This document shows, one piece after another, positions 50,560-61,972 of a DNA stretch of 64,000 nucleotides (position 1 is its first letter; each line of letters begins with the position of its first letter). The stretch comes from Capitulum mitella. Its lineage: Eukaryota > Arthropoda > Thecostraca > Pollicipedomorpha > Pollicipedidae. The notes beneath the pieces were generated by a model. That model saw nothing but the letters and a program-made list of their open reading frames with translations, did no database searches and had not been told where the DNA came from. The position numbers and the translations under genes are program-made. The stretch spans positions 3,514,615-3,578,614 of the forward strand of contig CP099839.1 of NCBI GenBank assembly GCA_030062745.1, in the 5' to 3' direction.

Positions 50560-50893
50560 CGCAACAAGACGAATTTACGCTTCCATTCCGCGTGTCAAAA
50601 CAGTACGTGGAGATATCCAGATCATAATATCCAGACTACTCCGGCCTCACGGTATGCGGGTGGCACACCGCTCTACCCGTCTGTGCAATCGGCTCCTCAA
50701 GCCTAAGGATCCTGTGCCTCGTGAGGAGGTAAAGGGAGCCGTGTACAAACTGTCTTCCCAGTGCCGCTCCAACTACGTTGGTGACACTGATCGTCCTCAT
50801 CTCAGCGTTCGCCTGAAAGACCGCCCTGCGGCCCTGGAATTCGGGCGCATGGACATCTCCGTCCTGGCCATTGATAAGCTCCTTATTACTTAG
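50560..50893 (+). pseudogene. PLE linker and start of GIY-YIG domain
   Basis: The frame reads IISRLLRPHGMRVAHRS, LCNRLLKPKDPVPREEVKGA and VYKLSSQCRSNYVGDTDRPH, then LSVRLKDR. LKPKDPVPREEVKGAVYKL.C…NYVGDT is the PLE linker joined to GIY-YIG (normally YKI.C..C...YIGET.R.L..R). It breaks off after the first third of the nuclease. A perfect 16 bp palindrome lies about 90 bp upstream. Confidence 0.75.
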
Positions 50894-52630
50894 GCTATCT
50901 TAAACTGGAGATGCGCTTTTGCATTTTTGAATACGTTCAAAATTTACAATTTATTAGAGACCTAGAGATATGGTAGTAAAAATGGCACACTTAAGTTTTG
51001 GCCTTTTGCTTTTGGAAAGCCTGAACGAGATGGTTCACCAATAATTTTCTGGCCGAGAATATGAAAAAATGTCGAACGAAGTAAACGCAATGAACGACAT
51101 TTTCCAGGTAATGCAGATACCCGATACGAGATGGACATGCCATTGCTTTGACCAAAAACCAGCGACGAAGCAGGTGCTTCACGTAATGCTGGAATCACCA
51201 TCCTCAGTGAATGGAACGTCTGGTTAATACTAACGTATCGTTAAAAGCATCTAACAGGCGTCCGCCTGCAGGTCTGATCCCTTGAAGAAGCCCAATACGC
51301 ATGATACATCTTACGCATATTCTTGTTGCTTGCTTATCATATGTCCACTTATCATACGGCATGAACGCAGGATCGGCAGGTACTGTCGCATACCAAGTGC
51401 CCCTCACGAGGTCTGCTTCATGGTACCCATGACTGAACTAATGCTCATACGCACGCACCATCATTCACGCGCTTATTTCCGTGAATGGCGTCTTTTTGTG
51501 GTCGTCATTCACTCTTCTAATTGACTAATATTTGGGGTTGAATGACATCAAACCCATAAGATTCGCGCATAATCCGAAAAACTTAATCAGTCCGTTTGAT
51601 GTCATCTGCAGCATCTGCTGACCCCGCTGGTAGTCCCGGATTAAAAACCGAGAAATATTCACCTTTCTGACGTCTTCCCAGATCTTCCCTTTACTCGGGA
51701 TGATAGTGATTGTTTGTCCAGTGGCAGTCAAGTCCAAGGCTCTGTATATACCGTCCAGTCCGTCCAGTGGCAGTGTTTGTTCACTGCTTGAGTATGACAC
51801 CATTAGATAATGACTGCTTCTCCAGTCTGGACGCAGTAATGGGAAACTGTTTTACCGTTAACAATAAAAAACGTTGTTTTAAATAAAGGTAATAAAAGCA
51901 ACGTCTGTTTTGCCGTTAACAATAAAAACAACGTTGTTATGATATCCTCGTCACTGATAAGACTAAAGCAGAAAATGTTTCAACCTGTAGACTATTTTGC
52001 TCCTTATTCAATGAGGAACAGAGGAGTACTCAAACTCTACGTTTAAACTTTTGGAAAGTTTTGCCGTTTTTCAGACAAAGAAGTTGACCGTGCGCCGGCC
52101 GACGGGTGCCTCTGCTCGGCTACGCCAATTAGGCCGACATCACATGGAGTTTTCGGGCATAATTACGACAATGTGCATTGTGTCGAGGAAGTTTTGAAGC
52201 CATACAACGTTAAACAAATTACGAAACACGAAGAAAAAGTTTGGTACGCCTAACCCAAGCCGTTTGTCCGTAGATACCGAAAAACGGAGGTGGAGCTCGG
52301 AAGAATTCCTCTCCAAGCGAAGGTTAATGCCGTCGAACAAAAATGTTTTTCTATAAATTCTGGATACGTCGACAAAGGTGATAAAAGCAACGCATCCATT
52401 TCAGTGTGACAAAATGCAACATGCCTAAACTGCACAGCAAATTAGTTCTGAAAGTAACCAGTTCCTTGTCACATAACAGTGGAACCGGCCAATTTGTTCG
52501 CAGTTGTGCTGGACACTAAATCTCCCGATTTTCACACTGAAGTACTCCAAACGCCTGCCGGAGTCCAGTTTCCTTACTGGCAGGCGGCATTCCATTCCGG
52601 ACTTGCCCTCAAAACACGGCATGCACTCAC
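50894..52630. other. No recognised gene; unassigned open frame
   Basis: A minus frame at 51525-51803 (92 codons) has protein-like composition (LPLDGLDGIYRALDLTATG) but no match I recognise and no clear splice sites. It lies inside the large intron just after exon D. Confidence 0.35.
51855..51945 (+). repeat. Tandem duplication, about 57 bp
   Basis: ACCGTTAACAATAAAAAACG followed by TTGTT at about 51856 recurs as GCCGTTAACAATAAAAACAA followed by CGTTGTT at about 51912. Confidence 0.8.
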
Positions 52631-52745
52631 CCGTATCGGTACATCTCCAGAGCGCTCCAAATATTCCTCCACAAAGTCGGCTCCCTCCTTATCACAGAGA
52701 TTCTTCGACACGGTCCGCGAGCAGTTGATCAGCTCATTGTACGAA
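52631..52745 (-). CDS. Internal coding exon (exon D) of the cysteine-rich protein gene
   Basis: This is the exon with the best splice sites: acceptor TTTTCAACTTACAG and donor CGG/GTGAGT. It starts with T (completing the Cys codon from exon C) and encodes 38 codons: SYNELINCSRTVSKNLCDKE then GADFVEEYLERSGDVPIR. It has two cysteines and an NCS sequon. It ends in phase 0. The next exon in phase 0 that continues the cysteine pattern is exon E, more than 41 kb away. The intron to exon C is 409 bases, so exons A-D are clustered within 3.3 kb while exon E stands far off. Frame, splice sites and cysteine spacing agree, and no frameshift or stop is present, which argues for a live gene. Confidence 0.82.
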
Positions 52746-53154
52746 CTGTAAGTTGAAAACGCACTTTTGAGTGACGTGTGAGTGGCATCACATGACACTG
52801 CACAGCCATAACAGCCAGAATGCCTTCGTCATCGGAGCACGTGTTTAAAAATTTGTACTGGGGCTGAAATCGATGTTAAAAACAACGCGATGGAAAACAG
52901 TGTTCAGACGCTGTCTGCCGTACGCCTGACAGGTTTTTAAACATGGCCTTATACTAACTGTTTGAGCATTACGTGCGACATTGGTTAGTAGTAAGCAGAG
53001 CAATGATAATGATCAAGAAAAACGTCAATCCGGCTCACGCGAGTAGTAGCAGGTTGCGACGCCTTACTGCTGTTAAAAACTGTCACTTGGCGCGGGTTTG
53101 GGCTCGTCGGTGGAAGGCGACCACGACTGAACATGCCAGTCGGCAACAACGCAC

Positions 53155-53284
53155 CAGCACACATCTGGCGACGCCTGTTTGTTGTCGCCCCTCTCGATGT
53201 GGTACGCCGTCTTTTTGTACAAGTAGCCGCAGTGGTTGTAGTCGATGGTGACCAGCCGCAAGCAGGGAACGTGTTCCAAAAAAC
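53155..53284 (-). CDS. Internal coding exon (exon C) of the cysteine-rich protein gene
   Basis: This 130-base exon starts after the acceptor CTTCGGCAG with GT, completing the C left by exon B (CGT, Arg). It then runs 42 codons: FLEHVPCLRLVTIDYNHCGY, LYKKTAYHIERGDNKQ and ASPDVC. It ends TG/GTGCGT, leaving two bases. Joining to exon D gives TG+T, a cysteine, so the product has a CC pair followed by SYNELINC. The phase fit on both sides and the creation of a vicinal cysteine pair at the junction are strong internal support. Reading on past the donor gives a tryptophan-rich tail ending in a stop, typical of intron. The intron to exon B is 1263 bases and holds no recognised element. Confidence 0.8.
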
Positions 53285-54015
53285 CTGCCGAAGATCCGCA
53301 TCTCGACTGTTCGGGCTGCAGGTATAACACGGCTGATTTCACCACAGCCACGTTCATGGAAGCCCCGCAGCTGTCGTAGAACGCATGACGTCACCATTCT
53401 TGCCTTCTTCCACGAAAGCGTCACTCAGAAAACATTCGTTATCGACAGTCTCATCAACGATGCGCTCGACAGAACATAGCTAAAACATAATTAAAAGATA
53501 CATAAACATAGCTAGAACTTAGCTACAGCATACATAAACATAGTTAGACCACAGCTGAAGCTAAGACATTGTCCGCCTGTAGTTCTTAGGAGAGATGCAA
53601 ATGGGCAAGGATGGAGCCTTGGGAGACTGTTGGTGCTGCAAAAAAGGTTCCTGCCTATTTTCCTCGTACACCATCAGGTATAAACCTGGATGGCACAATC
53701 ATTGACGCTGCATTCGTAACACAAGAAGTGCAGGCGCCTCTGTCCTCGCAATTAGGCAGCTGACAAGAGCAATTACCATACTGAGTGGGACCCACCCACT
53801 TAAAATATCAACGTTCGCCTTTGTGCGGTCGAATGAACGGTAACGTGGCCGTGCCGGCCCGCCCTGCGGCGGTAACGCCGTGCGGCCCACGTGCAAGGGA
53901 AGCTGCCGCGCCGATGTTCAACGCGCCGATGTCAGCCACGGACGAGCAACATCAGCCTCTTTCTGAATCAAAGCAACACGGTGCTCGGGCCACGGCACCA
54001 GTCCCCCGGCATAAT

Positions 54016-54046
54016 CAACACACAACACAACACAACACAACACACC
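54016..54046. repeat. (ACAAC)n short tandem repeat
   Basis: Five to six ACAAC units in the intron between exons B and C. Confidence 0.9.
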
Positions 54047-54547
54047 ACGACCGGCGGAGGACTTTCGGAGCAAAGCTTCCAAACGGCGCTGAACAACATG
54101 AAGCAGCTCTCCTGAAAGCTGGCGAGGATGTCCTATGTTCAGCGCAGGAGCAGCTTCTGTCCATTCCCAACGGGGGATGCTGAGCGACGATACAACGCCA
54201 GCTTTCATGAACGGCGGATCCTGATTCCACTACATCGGGACGATCAGCCAAGCAGTTATTCCCAGCCCTTTAAAGTCTGCACGTCTAGACGTCTAGCCAT
54301 ACGCTTTCGCTCAGCTGTTCAGCTCGGAGATACTACTTACCATGGCCGTTGAGAAGGGCAGTTACGTAAGGTCCCAAGTCCACTTCTCCCGGTTTCTACG
54401 GTAAGTAGCTCCGAACAGCTCTCAAACACGGGACTGCACTCACGTTGTAGCTCAAGCAGCTGTCATTCACGTCCCTTTACACTCGTAGCTTTGAACAGTT
54501 GCAATTAACGGTCCCCAAGGCCTTCATTTCGAACTACAGGAACTCAC

Positions 54548-54690
54548 GATTTCTGAAGTCTCCCGGCAGGCAAATTGCGTTGATCAGGCTGTTAGCTGTA
54601 GACGCCGTCTTGAGGTACAACTCCCGGTTCGTTTTGTTAAAGCAGTTCGTGATGTACGAGGTGACGCAATCCACTGCATTACGGGCCACT
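54548..54690 (-). CDS. Internal coding exon (exon B) of the cysteine-rich protein gene
   Basis: This 143-base exon encodes VARNAVDCVTSYITNCF, then NKTNRELYLKTASTANSL and INAICLPGDFRN. It has three cysteines, an NKT sequon and an amphipathic helical look. The acceptor is ...CCCTGTTCGGCAG followed by A, which completes the CT left by exon A. The donor is AATC/GTGAGT and leaves one base (phase 1). Only the splice model removes the in-frame TAG that lies seven bases beyond the donor. The minus-strand open frame over 54534-54914 is longer than the exon; the residues upstream of the acceptor do not belong to the model. Exons A and B joined give a continuous ...LDDACLVARNAVDCV... segment in which the cysteines alternate as in helical disulfide-bonded secreted domains. 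That fold is inferred, not shown. Confidence 0.8.
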
Positions 54691-55071
54691 CTGCCGAACA
54701 GGGTACAGGGTTTGCGCGGATTGGAAGTCTTTGACGGAAAAAAGGACCATGGAGTCCATTGCCAAAATTTGTTCTTAACTGAGATACCTGTGTTGCAGAA
54801 CCAGGTGACAAAAGTGTTTCCATTATGTCTTATGCCTCTCAAAATCTGTTGCGGAGTTAAACATGACTGCGTGATTAATCGGCACTGCTTACAACCACCG
54901 ATCATCATTTGCAACTGCTGCAGTTTGGGTGGAAAGAATAAGTGACGTAAAGCAACGGCACAGACAAGCGAATGTAAACATCACTGCCAACTGATCAATC
55001 GAAGCCTGCGTGGAGACGAGACGCAGGCATTACAGGCATCGCTCCACATTAGCTTCAACATTCTGACTGTT

Positions 55072-55436
55072 CTACAATTTAGCATGTTCTTCGCACGTGT
55101 CCAGGAAACGCTCCCTGCATAACACGTACGCATAGACAGTGCGTGCCGGGTTGCAGGAAAGGCATCGCAGCGACCGAAAGCCCAAACGGCGGGCGTGCGG
55201 TTGTTGCTTCGGCTGTTTCAGAACTCCAGTCACGGAGGGCGCGCTGCGCTGACTGGCAGCGGAACGAGGCGCCTCGCCGATCTCGGACTCCGATATGAGA
55301 TTTCCGCCGCCGAACGGGCCATCGGCGCCGAAACTGGCGAGTTCCCGACCGATAACCAAGGTCGCTCGATTTTCCAGAGACGCGGCGCAGAGCCAGGACT
55401 GTGTTCTCTGATGTGTGTCACTGCGTCAGTGCTCCG
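55072..55436 (-). other. Unassigned open frame in the intron between exons A and B
   Basis: A minus frame of about 120 codons with LENRATLVIGRELASFGADG and CLSCNPARTVYAYVLC, ending in TAG. It has high GC. An acceptor-like GAACACAG precedes it, but splicing exon A into that site gives a different frame that stops early, so it does not fit the gene model. Confidence 0.25.
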
Positions 55437-55619
55437 GTGTAAGGCCGGGGTGACGATGATTCGAGAGCGGGTTAACCAAAGGGGACTGGTTCGGGCCGGC
55501 ACGATTCCAGCAAACAACAATCACTCACACGAACTTCGGAGGCAATCTCATCATTTATCAGTCATTTGGCCTCCCGGGCGGCTGGTAGTCGTTAGCTGCG
55601 AGCGACTGGTGCCCCCTCC

Positions 55620-55622
<3 letters not shown>

Positions 55623-55694
<72 letters not shown>
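55623..55694. repeat. (CT)n microsatellite, about 72 bp
   Basis: Uninterrupted CT run 80 bp beyond the donor of exon A, inside the intron. Confidence 0.98.
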
Positions 55695-55696
<2 letters not shown>

Positions 55697-55771
55697 TTCC
55701 TTGCCTTAGCATTCCAGTCTGACCGCGTGGTATTTGTATGCATGCGTGGAGGTGGCCAACGCCTCACTCAC

Positions 55772-55922
55772 AGACAAGCGTCGTCCAGCTGCGTTTCGTT
55801 GGCGGCGCGCGTGATCGCGTTGTCGCTCGCCAGCTGCGTCAGGGTGTCGATGCAGGGTCTCACGCGGGACAGGACACAGTCCCGGGACCGGTCCCCTCCC
55901 TCCAGGTCTCCGGCCACAGCCC
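55772..55922 (-). CDS. Internal coding exon (exon A) of a secreted cysteine-rich protein gene
   Basis: This is the first exon I can identify of a minus-strand split gene. It carries 49 full codons, including the stretches DCVLSRVRPCIDTLTQLASD and AANETQLDDAC, with three cysteines and one N-glycosylation sequon (NET). The 3' border is a consensus donor, GTGAGT, just after ...GACGCTTGTCT, which leaves phase 2. The acceptor is either the AG before 55922 (pyrimidine tract CCTCCTGTTCCGGCAG) or the AG before 55940; both give phase 1. An in-frame TGA just upstream rules out a longer open frame, so the start codon must lie in an earlier exon. The split codon CT+A (Leu) joins it to exon B 1081 bases away. 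The cysteine spacing resembles secreted arthropod proteins of unknown function; I cannot name the family. GC content and CpG are higher than in the surrounding repeats. Confidence 0.75.
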
Positions 55923-57239
55923 CTGCCGGAACAGGAGGGTCTGGCCGTCAGGGGACACGTGGCAATAGAATAGTTTCTACAAAATACAAGTCGAGTTTCA
56001 CTGAAATTTGTAGAACCACATGTAGAAATTTGAAGACCTGTGAACTGCGTAAGCCAATGACATGAGCGGTACAATTAGCATTGTGGATCCACGCTGAAGT
56101 ATGGATTACGCTAGTCTTTTCTGCACTGTTTTAGCCTGATTTGTGCAGCCACTCGCCAAAGGCAAGAACCTGATGACATCATCCAAAACTGCAACATACT
56201 GACCGTTTTCATAACGGCAAAACAGCAAGATCCATGAGTCTGAATTATTTAGTTTGCTTTCCATATGTTCTGGTGTTTGTCCTTTTTCCTAGAAATCGAC
56301 AGCACTGCGCCGAAAATACGTCGCTTCGTGGTTCTGTTTGTTAGCTACACTAAATAATGTCAACTTAAGCGTAATTTTTATGGAATGCAATGGCTTTTAG
56401 TATAATGGCAGTGGCGTGATTAGTGACCACACAGCAGACCGCAGAGGAAGTCATGCCGATGCCTCTGAGATTACTAAAAGACAAAAAAGCTAATGATCCA
56501 GACTCAAGATTTGATTCATGATAACCTTGACTGAAGTAAGGATCCTAATGGATGCGATGACCACCGTCGCCGTCTCATGATTTCTCCTTCACGTGCCCTC
56601 CAGAAAGAGGTCATAGGTCAGTGAATTATCACGCTATTTATCTCAGATTTTTAGAGAGGACGTAAAATGGCGCCACACACTGCTAGACACATAAGAGAAA
56701 GTGAAGCAGTTCTCCTGGGGGCAACCCGCGAAAATCTCGGAATATGTTGAGACATATGTAAAAATAAAAACAACAGGAAATGTAAAAAACGTAAAAGGAA
56801 AAGCTGAGCAACGACGGTTAAACCCAAGTATTTTTGCGGTATTTTTGCACATTTATTACCACAGGCACCATAAAATGGTGGTTCTGGAGACCGCGCTCGA
56901 GGACTTGCGACCAATCGTTGGCCACGGATTTAATTACGATTCCGTTACGCCTTTTACAGTCCAGGTCAGTTTCGTCATCCGCGCGTGAAAATCCGTTTAC
57001 TGTGAACTTTGGCTGACTTGGTGCCATACATTCTCGCAGATCTGATTTTCGCATCGAGGAAATGTGTGTATTACTAGCCACTGTTTATTCTGCAAAGCTC
57101 CCTGAGTAATATCTGTCTTTGGAGACTTACACCAGCCTTTACGCAAAGAGACTGACAAAGGTTTGAACAGTTAAACTAGAAGCACAATAATTTGATAAGG
57201 TGAACAACTTAAAATAGAGTGCGTTTGCGGCAGATGCGA

Positions 57240-57660
57240 AAATGTTCCGCTGGAAAGCAGGACTAATCTTTCACCGGAGGCCCTGCCGCCGCCCCCTCCC
57301 CCCCCCCCGCGCGACGCCACAACCGCTCCGTGACGCCTGGCTAACGACATTAGCCGGCGGCTTGCGGGCGCGGCAAGCGCGGCCGCGAGCTCTTGGGCTG
57401 CCGGCTGCCCGTCTCTCAGCCGGCGTCTCGCGGCGGGAGACGACCACCGCCGCGCCGCGCCGGAACAGCCGCCCTCCCCTCCTCCCAGAGTCCTGAAAAG
57501 GTCCGCGGCAGGCCCACCACGGAGAGGAAGCCGCCAGCCTGTCCGGCTCGCCTCAAGATCCGACCAGAAGTGGGCTCGAGTCCTGGGCAAGTCCGGAAAA
57601 TGTCGGCGAATCAAGGGCCTCGCCGTAAACAGCAGAACTTGGTGAGCTGTCCCGCTACAT
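57240..57660. promoter_or_regulatory. CpG-dense block, possible 5' end of the cysteine-rich gene
   Basis: GC-rich, CpG-dense sequence flanked by AT-rich DNA and lying 1.3 kb upstream (minus-strand sense) of exon A. On the minus strand it is open for up to 194 codons, but the translation is low-complexity (glycine and arginine runs) with no signal peptide, so I read it as possible promoter or 5' UTR rather than coding. A donor-like GTGAAA follows the G-run on the minus strand. The link to the gene is inference from position and strand only. Confidence 0.25.
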
Positions 57661-59579
57661 GAAATGTTCCTTTTTACGAGACGTCCGCGGAAAGCCATGA
57701 TGTCAAATTCCGCAAAAGCTGGGGGGGGGGCTGGCACTGTCATCCTCTTGCCCACCCACGCATAACTTTACTTCATGTGAGGAGGCCGATTCGCCCCTGG
57801 CTTTTCCACTGCCACAACCAAACCGTCTGCGCTATCACATTTAAATTTGCTGGTGTTTCCTAAGCATCCTTTTTCACACGACCTAGGGATTTCAACTTCA
57901 TAAATGGTCCAGGACTCGCTCCAGGAGACGTTTATGGGAACATGTCAGGCCATTTTGCGGTAGTTTGAGACGAAAGATTTCTCTTTCATATATAAATACC
58001 GTAAGCCCGTATTTGGCAATATTTCCGTGTCAACGCATGCCATTTACGATTACCGACCATCCAGTTCGTCTATAAAATGCCCAGTGACTGCCGAGGATGG
58101 ATGCAGTGGACATCATAAAAGACAATGTAACGTCATGTGTAAGAGGGTTCTGCGTGGTTCCAACAAGGTATGGCTCGATAAGCATACGTCTTTACATTCA
58201 ATAAAACCGATAAGGTCATACTTTGTAAAAGGAGCGAAAAGAAGGATCATGGGCAGAGCCAGACGCAGACATTTGAGAGGCTTAGACTTCGATTTACGTA
58301 TGCCAGAGATTTACATCACTGGTTTCAAACTAATAATGACATTTATGGAAATGCATATACAACATATTTGCACACATACCTTGTCACAGGCAGATGCAAG
58401 GCAAATAAAGGGGATAAACAAAGAAGTAAGAATGGCGGTTTGGCTTTATCAGTTCATCAGTAGCACTTATAGCTAATTACTACAGTGCCCCCAATTTTGT
58501 ATCCCAGACTCGCCACTGATGCTTTTAGTAGGTGATAACTACCATTTTTGGTAACGCCAATGAAATTGAGCCTATCGTAACAGATAAAGTGAGTACATTA
58601 CAACCCAAAAGCTTGAAGATTCCTGTTTCCCTATGTTCGAGATTCTGAATCGGTCACTGACTCCAAGATTGCTTTCAGGCATGCTGTGAGGCTAACTGAA
58701 GACTAAAAAGTTTATATCACAGTCAAAATAAGCACCTTTTGCGTCGTATGGCAGATGAGGAAATTACACCGTTTACCCCATGTTTTACCCTCCTGAAAAC
58801 GTCACTGGATTATCTTGTTGCTTCGGCATAAATGAGGAGTAAGTTCTAATCTCAGGTTCTCGCTTAAGCCCTGTTTCGTCAAAATCGGTTCCGTAGATCG
58901 GCAGATCTGGGGGCAATGCCCCCCCCCCCCCGCATGGATTTCAAATGACTTCCACCGCATGAAAAAAGGGCTATGTAAGGACCACATGAAGGATGAATGA
59001 TCATCTCGACAGCATTCACACGACAGCGCCTTTCGAGCGCCGAAAATTTGACAGCCATTTGTTTAGCAAGCATGAATAGGTTGAAACATGCCACAGATTC
59101 TACATTCATTACATTTCGGTAAGATAAAATACCCAATTAGCAACCGCCTTCGACAAAACTGAACCGCGTTCGCGAAAGCCGCCTTTGCGTTTTTTAAAAA
59201 ATGTCGTAAAGTCCCTTCAACATCACAACATGAAAAGGGTTTCTTCCATAATATGAATGCATCGCACCCCGCAGTGATTTTGTTAAGGCGCAGAACTCTT
59301 TCACCTAAGCCTTGTAAAAATTGCAAATTCGAAATTTCCCCATTTGCGACCAGACAGGGTCTATGGCACACAGCATGTCAGTCAGAGAGAAACTAGTCGA
59401 TTAAAGGTCTTTTAAAAGAATGGTCGACCATCCACCTTCCCAGCTTACCAAAATCCCGGCTTCGCTACTGGTTACAGCGTCCTGATTCTCCTCATGGACG
59501 TAGCCAGGGTGGGGGAGGTGCGAAGGGGCGGTCGCCACCTTGGAAAAAAGGTAAAAAATGGGGATCCCGGAGCGGGCCT
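57661..59579. other. No recognised gene
   Basis: AT-rich. A 149-codon plus frame at 58027-58476 is unrecognised. A C-run lies at 58919-58932. Confidence 0.5.
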
Positions 59580-59870
59580 CCATTTTCCTCTTAGGACTCC
59601 ATTTGACCCCACTGAGAGCTTAAAGAGTTCTCAAATATGGCTCCACAGGCCAAAGCGGTCCCACAATATTGCTCCAAGACGCCCAAAGGAGGCCCCTTGA
59701 GGCTATGGGAGACCCTGTTAATGCTAAAAGAGGCCACCTTGCGCTGTAGGAGGCCCCCTTGATGCTACAGGAGACCCCTTGAAGCTATAGCAGGCCCCTT
59801 GTGCTCGAGGATACCCCTACAAAGGCTAAGCTTCCTTTTTACGCTATGGAAGGGCCACCTGATCACCTTT
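59580..59870 (+). repeat. 20 bp minisatellite
   Basis: Roughly a dozen units close to GAGGCCCCTTGATGCTATAG, about 20 bp each with substitutions. The unit shares the GGCCCCT core and the length with the composite elements but the rest of the unit differs. Confidence 0.7.
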
Positions 59871-60752
59871 TGGTGGAGGCCTCCCTTGGACTGAGGTTCT
59901 GCGGCGTAGTATCGTTGTTGATGGGCCATGCATAATACGATGATGCGATGATAAATGATAATGGTAAGATGATAATGACAAACGGTGCAGTTACGTAGCA
60001 GATTAGACAGGTTTTTAGTTTCATCGTGCCGCTGTTTCGCGACACTGTTGGGGGTCCGACGCCGCCAGTATCATAACGTCAGTAATCAGGGGGCGCTGCC
60101 TCCAGCTTACACTGGATTCGAGGGAACGGTGGAGGCGAAGTTAAAGAGCTGACACGATATCGACGATTCGTTGCATGTGCGTGCTACAGTTAACTAGCAA
60201 AAAATGGGCCGTAATGCCATACAGCTCTCTGATGACATCTTGAATTATAATTGCGTTACTGAGCAATTTCGCGTAATAATGAGGACCGCACACTCACGAA
60301 ACTGATCAGCAAACGCTCGAGAAGAGAGCTCTTACAGCACCGGGCGGCCCGACATGGTGAAGCCAACCCACTTCATGATATGATGTTCTTGAAACCATGA
60401 AATGTTACCCTCTCTGCCGACAGAATCTCAGACAATAACCCCTTCCTCATAAAACGATGCGTATAATGTTTTTTTCAGCTAGTGCATCTGTAAACGTTTC
60501 AATTAAAAAAAAACAATTTTACAAGCAAACAATTCTGAAAGTCTCAAATGACATACAGAAAACAATTTTGAAAGCCTGCGTTTCAGTGAGTTCATACATT
60601 CTTTCTCCTTGTGTCACTGAAACAGGACAACGGCTGCAATCCGTAACGATAACTAATTGTAACTAAACCTCCCTCACGGAAAGCACCTGCAGTTATTTCA
60701 AACGAACCTGAAAAGGCGTTATGTCAGTAAATTATGTCAATCTGCTTCTTAA

Positions 60753-61968
60753 CCCTATTCCCGGCAGGGGGGGGGGGGGCGGAATCCGCCCCCCCTCGGG
60801 TTTTTTGCTTGCCAATTCCAGGCTTTTTAACGCAGCTTCATGAAACTTGGTGACTTTTCCTAGCTATTCCTTCTACGCGCCGTGACAAAATTTCGAAATT
60901 CTATTTTGCTCAGGGGCGGAGCCAGGCAACGTTTTTGGGAGGCACCTCAGGTCATTTTTGGCCATGTTGAGGGTAAAAGGAAAATGTCTGCCAAAAACAG
61001 AGTTTTTAAGATAGAACTTAAAACTTTAGATGAATATATAGCTAAATAGTTGGGCAATGTTCATATGTAATTTTGTTTATCTGAGGTCACTTTACAAGGT
61101 CAGGTCAAGGTCAAAAGTCAAAATTTGTTTTTTCGCAATAATTTCGGCACCGTTTTTTCAAATGCCAAACCCGGAATATACATGACGTAGAAAGATGCCC
61201 TCTACTTGTGTACCAAGTTTCAGCTTGATATCAGGTCGGGTCACGGAGCTATGACCTAAAATGTCAGTGCACGTACCCTATATTGCAAAAGCCAAAAAAT
61301 GAATTTTTTGGAATAGAGTGAATTTAATCGATTAAAAACGTTTACAGATAATACTGAATGCACACGACATCATTCCAAGTGACCCCAAGGCCACTGGAGG
61401 TCATTTAAAGTCAAAGGTCACAAGTTGATCTGAAGAACGTGTGACCATGACAGTTCCCCCTTTTTTATGTCCCTGGCACCGCCTATGCTAACATTATACA
61501 AACATTGTAATGCAATTTGTACTTCTTTGGCATAACATGACTAGCAGAAGCTAAAAAAGTGTTTTGGCCTCTTTTGTTCATTCCGTTATTAGAAAATTAA
61601 TCCCCCTATTTTTGAAACCCTGTGAACGCCCATGAATTTTCTCAAAATTTCAAATTTTCATACCCATGGTAAAAGCCCTATCCATAATCTCTCGATTGAT
61701 GCTAGTTTCATCTAAATCGGTCCATAAACAACGGAGTTATAAGAAGTCAAAAAGTACCCCCCATGTTGACATTTTTGCCCCCCTGTATCCACAAATTTCA
61801 AAATTTTGAAAATTTCTTTTTATAAAAATGTAGTTCACGTCACGGCAAATCAATTGCTGTTTGTTGCGATGAAATCGGATAAGTAGTTCTCGAGATCTCA
61901 GGGGGGGGCCGAATCCGCCCCCCCCCTGCCGGGAATCGGCCATACCGTCTAGCCCTCCGGGAATAGGG
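60753..61968 (-). mobile_element. 1.2 kb TTAA-flanked non-autonomous element, copy 2
   Basis: This copy has better ends than copy 1: TTAA at 60749-60752 then CCCTATTCCCGGCAGG, and on the other side CCGGGAATAGGG then TTAA at 61969-61972, giving a 12 bp perfect terminal inverted repeat starting CCCT, a hallmark seen in piggyBac-type ends. Sub-terminal inverted C/G runs lie next to both ends. The interior matches copy 1 in reverse, including the segment on aspects such as ...GATGAAATCGG... near the right end. The minus-strand frame at 61737-61943 is not convincing as coding. It is presumably mobilised in trans by a piggyBac-family transposase elsewhere (inference). Confidence 0.82.
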
Positions 61969-61972
61969 TTAA

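Noticed and set aside
54534-54914. 126-codon minus frame as one single-exon protein
   Set aside because: Only 54548-54690 fits the splice phases and cysteine pattern; the upstream part has no support and the TAG lies just past a consensus donor.
55072-55436. GC-rich minus frame as an alternative exon after exon A
   Set aside because: Splicing from exon A in phase 2 into the AG before it gives another frame that stops; kept only as an unassigned frame.
58027-58476. 149-codon plus-strand frame
   Set aside because: No domain recognised and no splice-site or context support.
59863-60045. Minus-strand frame with a signal-peptide-like N-terminus as exon 1 of the host gene
   Set aside because: The hydrophobic stretch comes from a GATAAT-type simple repeat and no phase-1 donor follows it convincingly.
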